A stretch of DNA of 20,082 nucleotides from positions 1 to 20,082 of the forward strand of contig JAEYAO010000006.1 of NCBI GenBank assembly GCA_023456105.1. Reading direction: 5' to 3'. The notes beneath the pieces were generated by a model. It was not told the origin of the DNA and ran no database searches. It saw only the letters and a list, made by a program, of their open reading frames with translations. This document shows, one piece after another, positions 13,384-20,082 of the stretch. Positions within the stretch are counted from its first letter, which is position 1; every line of letters begins with the position of its first letter. Both the position numbers and the translations under genes were made by a program. The DNA comes from Pseudomonadota bacterium. Its GTDB lineage: Bacteria > Pseudomonadota > Alphaproteobacteria > Caulobacterales > Caulobacteraceae.

Positions 13384-15534
13384 TTGCAGGCCGGTTCTCC
13401 AGCGTCCGGATCCTGCGTCTTGCGCCTCGCCTGTCTTCTTTTCGGTCTGCTGACGGCGGTCCTGGGCTTCGCTGCGCCGACGCAGGCCCAGCCCGCGCGC
13501 ACCGAGCGCATCGAGGCCGAACTGGTCTCCATGAGCGCCTGGGCCGCCCCCGGCTCGACCGTCGTGGTCGCGGTGCGCCAGGACATCGCCGAAGGCTGGC
13601 ACACCTATTGGCGCAATCCCGGCGACTCGGGCGGGGCGACCACGCTGGCGTGGCGCCTTCCCCCGGGCGTCGAGGCCGGCCCGATCCTGTGGCCCCTGCC
13701 GACGCGCCAGCGGCTGATGAGCCTGGTCAACTACGGCTACAAGGGCGAGGTCTTCCTGCCGGTGACGCTGAGCGTGCCGGCGTCCGCCGCCGTCGGCTCG
13801 ACCCTGAACCTGTCGGTCGAGGCGACCTTTCTGGTGTGCAGCGACACCCTGTGCGTGCCCGAGCCGCTGACGCTGAGGCTGGCCCTGCCGGTGCGAGACG
13901 GCGCGGCGCCCCTGGCGCGTCCGTGGGGCGAGAGGGTCCGGCAGGTCGTCGAGGCCGCGCCTCGCCCCGCCGCCATCGCCGCCCGGGCCACGCGCGACGG
14001 CGGCCGCCTGACCCTGACGGCGACGGGCGGTCCCCTGGCGGGCGAGCCCCTGCGCCAGGCCTGGTTCTTTCCCTACGACGGCGACGTCATCGACCATGCG
14101 GCGGCCCAGCCGGGCCAGGCGGGGCCGGACGGGGTGCGCCTGTCGCTGACGCCCCGACCCGGCGAGGCCCAGGTCTTGTCCGGCGTGCTGGCCACCGATC
14201 GCGGGGCCTGGGAGATCACGACGACGCCCGGCGAGGCGCTGCCCGGCGCAACCGGCGGGCCGGACCTTCAGCCCTGGTCCGACGAGCCGGCCCGGACCGC
14301 CCCCCAAGGCGCGGCTGCGGTTCTCCAGGCGCTGGGACTGGCTTTCCTGGGCGGGCTGGTGCTGAACCTGATGCCCTGCGTCTTTCCGGTGCTGGCCATG
14401 AAGGCGGCGGCGCTGTCGGCGGCGGCGCATGAGCCTCGCCGGGCGCGGCGCGACGGCCTGGCCTTTCTCGCGGGCGTGCTTGCGACCTTTGTTCTGCTGG
14501 CCGGGCTGCTGCTGGCGCTGAGGGCGGGCGGGGCGGCGATCGGCTGGGGCTTTCAGCTGCAGTCGCCGGCCGTGGTGGCGGGCCTGTCGCTGCTGATGCT
14601 GGCGGTGGCGCTGAACCTGTCGGGCGTCTTTCACATGGGCGGCGGTCTTCAGTCGCTGGGCGCCGGGCGCTGGAGCGGCGATCACGCGGGCGGCGCCTTT
14701 CTGACCGGCGCGCTTGCGGTGGTGGTGGCGGCGCCCTGCACCGCTCCCTTCATGGCCGCGGCTCTCGGCGCCGCGCTGGTGATGCCGTGGCCGGCGGCGC
14801 TGGCGGTGTTTCTGGCCCTGGGGCTGGGACTGGGGCTGCCCTATCTGCTGGTCAGCCTGTCGCCCGGCCTGCTGAGGCGCCTGCCGCGCCCCGGCCCGTG
14901 GATGGAGCGGCTGAAACAGGTCCTTTCCCTGCCGATGTACGCCGCCGCCGCCTGGCTCTTGTGGGTGTTCGCGCGCCAGGCCGGACAGCCCGCCCTGATC
15001 CTGCTGCTTGTGGCGAGCCTGGCCGCAGCCCTCGGCCTGTGGTTGACCGGGCGGGTGCAGAGCCGCCGGGCGCAAGGACGCGGGAGCCGGAGCCTCGCCG
15101 CCGCCGGCCTGGCGACCCTGGCGCTGGGCGTCGGCGTCGCCGGCGTGGCCGCCTCGCAAGCCGAGCCGCCGGCGGTGTCGGAATCCGGGCCGCTGCACGC
15201 CCGCCCGTGGTCGCCGGGAGCGGTGGCCGAAGCGCGCGCCGCCGGCCAACCGGTGCTGGTCAACTTCACCGCCGACTGGTGCGTCACCTGCAAGATCAAC
15301 GAGCGCGCGGCCCTGTCGTCGCGCAAGGTCGCCGAGGCGCTGGAGGCGGCGGACGGCGTCTATCTGGTCGCCGACTGGACCCGCCGCGACGACGCCATCA
15401 CGCGGGAGTTGGAGGCGCGCGGCCGCTCGGGCGTGCCCCTGTATCTGCTGTATCCGGCGGGCGGCGGCGAGCCGCGCGTGCTGCCGCAGCTGCTGACCGA
15501 AGGCCTGGTCGTGGATGCGCTGAAAGCGGAGTAA
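13384..15534 (+). CDS. dsbD: DsbD-type thiol:disulfide interchange protein (three-domain)
   Basis: Up to 716 aa. It carries reducing power from cytosolic thioredoxin across the inner membrane to periplasmic thiol proteins. A signal peptide (LRLACLLFGLLTAVLGFAAPTQA) leads an N-terminal periplasmic domain with a VCSDTLCVPEPL Cys pair. Next comes the multi-pass DsbD-beta core with its two redox Cys, NLMPCVFPVL (Cys codon 14377) and AAPCTAPF (Cys codon 14737). A C-terminal thioredoxin-like domain has FTADWCVTCK (Cys codons 15280 and 15289). All redox Cys expected for a working relay are present. The start is unclear: there is no ATG before the signal peptide. TTG 13384 and TTG 13420 are candidates; 13420 gives the cleaner signal peptide, and neither has a strong ribosome site. 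The N-terminal part resembles the larger ScsB-like variants. Confidence 0.92.
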   Translation: MQAGSPASGSCVLRLACLLFGLLTAVLGFAAPTQAQPARTERIEAELVSMSAWAAPGSTVVVAVRQDIAEGWHTYWRNPGDSGGATTLAWRLPPGVEAGPILWPLPTRQRLMSLVNYGYKGEVFLPVTLSVPASAAVGSTLNLSVEATFLVCSDTLCVPEPLTLRLALPVRDGAAPLARPWGERVRQVVEAAPRPAAIAARATRDGGRLTLTATGGPLAGEPLRQAWFFPYDGDVIDHAAAQPGQAGPDGVRLSLTPRPGEAQVLSGVLATDRGAWEITTTPGEALPGATGGPDLQPWSDEPARTAPQGAAAVLQALGLAFLGGLVLNLMPCVFPVLAMKAAALSAAAHEPRRARRDGLAFLAGVLATFVLLAGLLLALRAGGAAIGWGFQLQSPAVVAGLSLLMLAVALNLSGVFHMGGGLQSLGAGRWSGDHAGGAFLTGALAVVVAAPCTAPFMAAALGAALVMPWPAALAVFLALGLGLGLPYLLVSLSPGLLRRLPRPGPWMERLKQVLSLPMYAAAAWLLWVFARQAGQPALILLLVASLAAALGLWLTGRVQSRRAQGRGSRSLAAAGLATLALGVGVAGVAASQAEPPAVSESGPLHARPWSPGAVAEARAAGQPVLVNFTADWCVTCKINERAALSSRKVAEALEAADGVYLVADWTRRDDAITRELEARGRSGVPLYLLYPAGGGEPRVLPQLLTEGLVVDALKAE

Positions 15535-15560
15535 AGGCGGCTTGTTCGCGCCTCCTTTTT
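15535..15560 (+). terminator. Possible intrinsic terminator after dsbD
   Basis: AGGCG (15535-15539) can pair with CGCCT (15549-15553), followed two bases later by TTTTT (15556-15560). The stem is short, so this is a moderate call. It starts at the last base of or immediately after the stop codon. Confidence 0.4.
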
Positions 15561-15570
15561 CAGCCGTTAC

Positions 15571-15666
15571 CCTCGCCCTTGTGGCGAGGATCCAGACTCC
15601 CGGTTCACCCGGCGGTTCACGGCCTCACCCACCGGGAGTCTGGATCCTCGGGACAAGCCCGAGGAT
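15571..15666. repeat. Palindromic intergenic repeat element with nested hairpins
   Basis: A perfect 20-bp inverted repeat, CGAGGATCCAGACTCCCGGT at 15585-15604 and its complement at 15631-15650, with a 26-nt loop. It overlaps two further perfect hairpins: CCTCGCC/GGCGAGG (15571-15577 with 15583-15589) and ATCCTCGGG/CCCGAGGAT (15644-15652 with 15658-15666). The right arm is thus shared between two alternative structures. It lies between converging genes. The GGATCCTCGGG-ACAAG-CCCGAGGATGACG style resembles dispersed REP-like intergenic repeats of alphaproteobacteria; this is from general knowledge and no second copy is in the window. Confidence 0.75.
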
Positions 15667-15696
15667 GACGAACACGAGGGCGGAGAGGGCTTGAGT

Positions 15697-16173
15697 CTAC
15701 ACCGGCGGGGCGGGCGGGGCGGTGATGACCTCGACGTTGTCGTTCAGCAGGTAGGACAGTTCCGACAGGGCCGTGGCGCGGCCGCCGTCCGAGCGGGCCG
15801 CCTCCACCGCCGCGATCTTCTTCGGCATGTCCTCGGAGATGCCGCGCAGGATGCACTTCAGGTCGCCGTCGGTGCCCCGCTCCTTCAGGATCAGGTGCCC
15901 CTGCATGTCCAGGGCGGCCAGCCGTTCGGCCTCGCCCCTGAAGACGGTGTAGGGCTCGGCGGCGAAGAAGCCCGGCGCATTGGCCGCGCCCGAAGCGGCC
16001 CAGCCATCGACCTGGGCCTTCAGCCGTTGCGAGCGGGCGATGATGTCGGCGAACAGCGGCTCGGCCGAGACGGAAACGGGCGCGCCGGCTTCCGCCGCCG
16101 GCTGCGCGGCGGCGAGCGCCACGGCGGGGTCGGCGGTCATCAGGGCGATGGCGAGGGCGAGGCCGCAGGACAT
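15697..16173 (-). CDS. Exported hypothetical protein
   Basis: A 158-aa protein with an N-terminal signal peptide (MSCGLALAIALMTADPAVALA, cleavage after ALA likely), so probably periplasmic. I do not recognise the family. The mature part is mostly helical in character, with segments EPLFADIIARSQRLKAQVDGW, YTVFRGEAERLAALDMQGHLILKERG, a single Cys in DLKCILRGISEDMPKKI, and ELSYLLNDNVEVI near the end. It finishes in TAPPAPPV. The ATG at 16173 is chosen because it starts the signal peptide and AAAAGGAAC lies upstream; the frame is open further upstream without a signal-like start. It is divergent from pgi with an 85-bp gap. Confidence 0.7.
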   Translation of the reverse strand: MSCGLALAIALMTADPAVALAAAQPAAEAGAPVSVSAEPLFADIIARSQRLKAQVDGWAASGAANAPGFFAAEPYTVFRGEAERLAALDMQGHLILKERGTDGDLKCILRGISEDMPKKIAAVEAARSDGGRATALSELSYLLNDNVEVITAPPAPPV

Positions 16174-16258
16174 GGCGATTGTTCCTTTTCGCGTTAGAAC
16201 CCGCTTACGCCTCAACCGTAAACGAGGCCTTGACCATAACGCCGCGCCGGAGACGCAG

Positions 16259-17872
16259 ATGACCAAGACGCCCCAACAGGCCTGGAGCGCCTTCGACGCC
16301 GCCGCGAGCGAAGCCGCGTCGGCCCGCATCGTCGATCAGTTCGCGGCCGATCCCGAGCGGGTGTCGCGCATGACGACGGAAGCCGCCGGCCTCCATCTGG
16401 ACCTGTCGAAGCAAAGCTGGACGAAAGCCGCGTTCGAGGCCTGCCTGGATCTGGCGCGCGCCGTCGATGTGGAGGGTCGCCGCGCCGCCCTGTTCGCGGG
16501 CGAGGCGGTGAACCTGACCGAGGGCCGGGCGGTGCTGCATCCCGCCCTGCGCGCCGGTGCGGGCGCGGACTTCCGTGCGCTGGGCGAGCCGGTGTCGGCC
16601 GAGGTGGACCGGGTCCGCGCGGACATCCGCGCCTATGCCGAGGCGGTGCGGTCCGGCGAATTGCGGGGCGCGACCGGTGAGCGGTTCACCGCCATCGTCC
16701 ATGTCGGCATCGGCGGATCGGACCTGGGGCCGCGTGTGGTGTGGGATGCGCTGCGTCCGCTGGAGCCCGCCATCGACCTGCGCTTCGTCGCCAACATCGA
16801 CCCGCGCGACATGGCCGAGGCCCTGACGGGGCTCGATCCCGCGACCACGCTGGTGGTGGTGGTGTCCAAGACCTTCACCACCCAGGAGACCCTGGCCAAC
16901 GCCGAGGCCGCCAAGGCTTGGCTACAAGCCGCCCTGCCCGTGGAAGGCATGACCAACCACTTCATCGGCGTCACGGCCGCGCCGGAGAAGGCGGAGGCGT
17001 TCGGCTGCGGGCGCACGTTCGCGTTCAGGGACTGGGTCGGCGGGCGCTATTCGCTGTGGTCGGCGGTCAGCCTGTCGTGCGCGGTGGCGCTGGGGCCGGA
17101 CGTGTTCGAGGCGATGCTGGCGGGCGCCCGTGAGATGGACGCGCACTTCGTCTCGGAGCCGCTGGAGCGGAACGCGCCGGTGCTGCTGGCGCTGGCCCAG
17201 GTGTTCAACGTCGACGGACTGCATCGGCCGGCGCGGACGGTCGCGCCTTACGCCCACGCGCTGCGCCGCCTGCCGTCCTTCCTGCAGCAGTTGGAGATGG
17301 AGTCCAACGGCAAGCGGGTGCGGCGCGACGGCTCCGACGTTCAGCGCCAGACCTGCCCGGTCGTGTTCGGAGAGCCCGGCACCAACGGCCAGCACGCCTT
17401 TTTCCAGCAGATCCACCAGGGGCCGCAGGTGGTCCCGGCCGAGTTCGTGGTGGTCCGCAGCAGCCACGCCGAGGCGCCCGAAAGCCCGCTGTGGTCCAAC
17501 GCCCTGGCCCAGATGCAGGCGCTGATGCTGGGCAAGACGGCCGAGGCGGCGCGGGACGAGATGCTGGCGGGTGGAATGGATGCGGCCGAGGCGGACCGAC
17601 TGGCCCCGCACCGCGCCTTTCCCGGAAACCGGCCGTCCACCGCCATCGTCATGGATCGGCTGACGCCGCGGACGCTGGGCGCGCTGCTGGCGCTGTATGA
17701 GCACAAGACGTTCGTGGAAGGCGTGATCTGGGACATCAACAGCTTCGACCAGTGGGGCGTCGAGCTGGGCAAGGTGCTGGCCAGGGCGATCCTGACCGAC
17801 GTGAAGGCGGGCGCGCCGTCCGATGGACTCGATCCGTCCACGGCGGCCCTGCTGACACGGCTGATGGGCTGA
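16259..17872 (+). CDS. pgi: Glucose-6-phosphate isomerase
   Basis: A 537-aa cytosolic enzyme interconverting glucose-6-phosphate and fructose-6-phosphate, normal length for the family. Signatures seen are VGIGGSDLGPR (phosphate-binding loop), VVSKTFTTQET, DWVGGRYSLWSA, GEPGTNGQHAFFQQIHQG and GVIWDINSFDQWGVELGK. The catalytic residues fall at E372, H386 and K505. The usual F-x-W-D-W-V reads FRDWV here, a mild deviation next to the signature. The ATG at 16259 has GGAGACG upstream. The upstream extension of the open frame is not credible, since it overlaps the divergent gene and has no family match. It ends at a shared terminator. Confidence 0.97.
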   Translation: MTKTPQQAWSAFDAAASEAASARIVDQFAADPERVSRMTTEAAGLHLDLSKQSWTKAAFEACLDLARAVDVEGRRAALFAGEAVNLTEGRAVLHPALRAGAGADFRALGEPVSAEVDRVRADIRAYAEAVRSGELRGATGERFTAIVHVGIGGSDLGPRVVWDALRPLEPAIDLRFVANIDPRDMAEALTGLDPATTLVVVVSKTFTTQETLANAEAAKAWLQAALPVEGMTNHFIGVTAAPEKAEAFGCGRTFAFRDWVGGRYSLWSAVSLSCAVALGPDVFEAMLAGAREMDAHFVSEPLERNAPVLLALAQVFNVDGLHRPARTVAPYAHALRRLPSFLQQLEMESNGKRVRRDGSDVQRQTCPVVFGEPGTNGQHAFFQQIHQGPQVVPAEFVVVRSSHAEAPESPLWSNALAQMQALMLGKTAEAARDEMLAGGMDAAEADRLAPHRAFPGNRPSTAIVMDRLTPRTLGALLALYEHKTFVEGVIWDINSFDQWGVELGKVLARAILTDVKAGAPSDGLDPSTAALLTRLMG

Positions 17873-17879
17873 ACAAAGA

Positions 17880-17908
17880 AAGGGCGCCGCCTTCCGGCGA
17901 CGCCCCTT
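17880..17908. terminator. Bidirectional intrinsic terminator between pgi and the glycine-zipper gene
   Basis: GGGCG (17882-17886) pairs with CGCCC (17901-17905), and inside it CGCC (17888-17891) pairs with GGCG (17896-17899) around a TTCC loop, with one C-A mismatch between the stems. The minus strand continues CCCTTTCTTTG, the + strand CCCCTTCGATCTTT. It serves both converging genes. Confidence 0.7.
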
Positions 17909-17931
17909 CGATCTTTAAGGCTGCGACCGGC

Positions 17932-18345
17932 TTACCAGCGACGGTCGTAGCGGTAGTCGCGGTCGCGGCGGTAATCGCGACGGTCGCGGTCATAGTAGCG
18001 GCGGTCGTAGCCGGCGTTGTAGCGGTTGTCGTACCGGTAGTTGTAGCCGTTGTTGTATCGACGATCGTAGCGGTTGTCGTAGCGGCGATCGCGATCGTTG
18101 GCGCTGAGGGCGCCCACCGCACCGCCGGCCAGCGCACCGCCGGCGATGTAGCGGCCGTCGCCGTTGCCGACCAGGGCGCCGGCGATGCCGCCGACCACCG
18201 CGCCCACCACCGTGTTGCGCGTGGTGCGCTCGCCGCGATCGTGATCCCGGTCGCGCCAGCTCTGGGCCGAGGCCGGAGCCGCCATCAGACCCAGGGCGAT
18301 GACCGGGGCGACAACAGCCGAAGTGATGGTGATGGTCTTGGACAT
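17932..18345 (-). CDS. Exported glycine-zipper protein with Arg/Asp/Tyr-rich tail
   Basis: A 137-aa protein. The signal peptide ends APASA|Q (about residue 27). A glycine-zipper 2TM-like segment (about 46-80: VVGAVVGGIAGALVG ... GGALAGGAVGALS) is joined to a tail of over 50 residues made almost wholly of Arg, Asp, Tyr and Asn in short imperfect repeats (RRYDNRYDRRYNNGYNYRY type). The zipper is the 17-kDa-antigen family fold; the tail is likely disordered. No lipobox Cys is present, unlike the lipoprotein at 12440. The ATG at 18345 has a strong CAGGAGGA ribosome site. TGACCC/GGGTCA arms (18369-18388) in the leader could be an operator. Function unknown. Confidence 0.8.
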   Translation of the reverse strand: MSKTITITSAVVAPVIALGLMAAPASAQSWRDRDHDRGERTTRNTVVGAVVGGIAGALVGNGDGRYIAGGALAGGAVGALSANDRDRRYDNRYDRRYNNGYNYRYDNRYNAGYDRRYYDRDRRDYRRDRDYRYDRRW

Positions 18346-18439
18346 GACGTCCTCCTGTTGATCCGTTGTGACCCTTGTAAGGGGGTCAGCCTGAACGACC
18401 CCGTTGGGAAATGTTCATCGGGCGTTCATCGCCGCGGCC

Positions 18440-18468
18440 TTGACGGCGAAGGGGGCTCCGCCTACCTC
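18440..18468 (+). promoter_or_regulatory. groESL promoter
   Basis: TTGACGG (18440-18446) matches the Caulobacter housekeeping -35 element; CCTACCTC (18461-18468) is a 6-of-8 match to its GCTANAWC -10. The predicted start falls just before the CIRCE-like operator, the normal arrangement. A heat-shock sigma factor could use the overlapping CCTTGAC element. Confidence 0.55.
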
Positions 18469-18477
18469 CCGCTCGCG

Positions 18478-18504
18478 CTGGCACTCCCTCGTTCCGATTG
18501 CCAA
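18478..18504 (+). promoter_or_regulatory. CIRCE-like operator for HrcA
   Basis: CTGGCACTC-N9-GATTGCCAA, 7 of 9 in each arm against the consensus TTAGCACTC-N9-GAGTGCTAA, with exactly 9 bases between the arms. It lies about 68 bp upstream of groES, the classic target. Known biology: HrcA binds CIRCE and represses chaperonin genes in the absence of heat stress. Confidence 0.78.
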
Positions 18505-18571
18505 ATCGGTGGCGGGAGCCGGCGAAAACCGTTCACCTCGCCCCCAACGGGGCATCCAGGGAGAGAGACCG

Positions 18572-18859
18572 ATGGCGTTTCGTCCGCTCGGCGACCGCGT
18601 GCTGGTCAAGCGCGTTGAAGAAGAATCCAAGACCAAGGGCGGGATCATCATCCCCGACACCGCCAAGGAAAAGCCCCAGGAAGGCGAAGTCGTCTCCGTC
18701 GGCCCCGGCGCCCGCGACGACAAGGGCGTGGTCAACGCGCTGGAGCTGAAGGCCGGCGACCGCATCCTGTTCGGCAAGTGGTCGGGCACCGAGGTCAAGA
18801 TCGACGGCGACGACCTGATCATCATGAAGGAATCCGACGTCCTGGGCGTGCTGTCCTAA
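18572..18859 (+). CDS. groES: Co-chaperonin GroES
   Basis: A 95-aa protein, full family length. It forms the heptameric lid of the GroEL folding chamber. MAFRPLGDRVLVKR at the start, a mobile loop with the GroEL-contact motif GGIIIPDTAKEKPQEGEV (about 23-40), and the C-terminal DDLIIMKESDVLGVL are all typical. The ATG at 18572 has GGGAGAGAG upstream. groEL follows after 55 bp with its own ribosome site. Regulation is by the CIRCE-like operator and promoter upstream. Confidence 0.98.
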   Translation: MAFRPLGDRVLVKRVEEESKTKGGIIIPDTAKEKPQEGEVVSVGPGARDDKGVVNALELKAGDRILFGKWSGTEVKIDGDDLIIMKESDVLGVLS

Positions 18860-18914
18860 GCACCCGCCGTTCGGCTTTTTCTTCAACTCAATCCATTAGA
18901 TAGGAGCAGCCCGC

Positions 18915-20082
<1,168 letters not shown>

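Noticed and set aside
12907..15249. 780-residue open frame on the minus strand opposite the OmpA-like and dsbD genes
   Set aside because: It crosses two well-supported genes on the other strand and has shadow-type composition.
17940..18100. CRISPR-like short repeats
   Set aside because: The repeats are imperfect codon-level repeats within a coding tail with no regular spacers.
17752..18618. 288-residue + strand frame with long Val/Ala repeats
   Set aside because: It is the antisense of the repetitive Arg/Asp/Tyr tail and crosses the groESL promoter; the minus-strand gene has a signal peptide and strong ribosome site.

Overview
The window is high-GC chromosomal DNA from an alphaproteobacterium, most likely a Caulobacteraceae member close to Brevundimonas or Caulobacter. 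This rests on gene content, GC-rich codon use, an adjacent mutS-glnD pair, EcfG/SigT-type stress promoters (GGAAC-N16/17-CGTT) and a groESL leader with a CIRCE-like operator. The species call is inference. No insertion sequence, prophage, tRNA, rRNA or CRISPR array was seen. Coding density is high, and most long reading frames opposite or across the genes are GC-rich shadows.

Left part (1-7564): glnD (cut at the left edge) lies directly downstream of mutS on the minus strand. The 415 bp between mutS and a divergent BtuB-like TonB receptor hold a well-formed cobalamin riboswitch followed by a terminator-like structure. B12 sufficiency is therefore expected to shut off the outer-membrane B12 importer.

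Middle part (7548-12890): on the minus strand are a fumarylacetoacetate hydrolase-family enzyme and an aldo/keto reductase-fold protein that seems to lack its catalytic tetrad. They are followed by a cluster of small envelope genes: a DUF883 (ElaB/YqjD-like) protein overlapping a holin/YqjE-like membrane protein, a 59-aa DUF1328 protein, a diacylglycerol-kinase-like lipid kinase overlapping a metallophosphoesterase, and a glycine-zipper lipoprotein. Four close matches to the EcfG promoter consensus sit immediately upstream of these four units, two of them back to back between the kinase and the lipoprotein. This looks like a small general-stress-response island for the cell envelope and is the most interesting signal here.

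Right part (12891-20082): an OmpA-like lipoprotein, a full DsbD-type thiol reductase, a palindromic intergenic repeat, a secreted hypothetical protein, pgi (glucose-6-phosphate isomerase), a glycine-zipper protein with a striking Arg/Asp/Tyr tail, and the groES-groEL operon. groEL is cut by the right edge.
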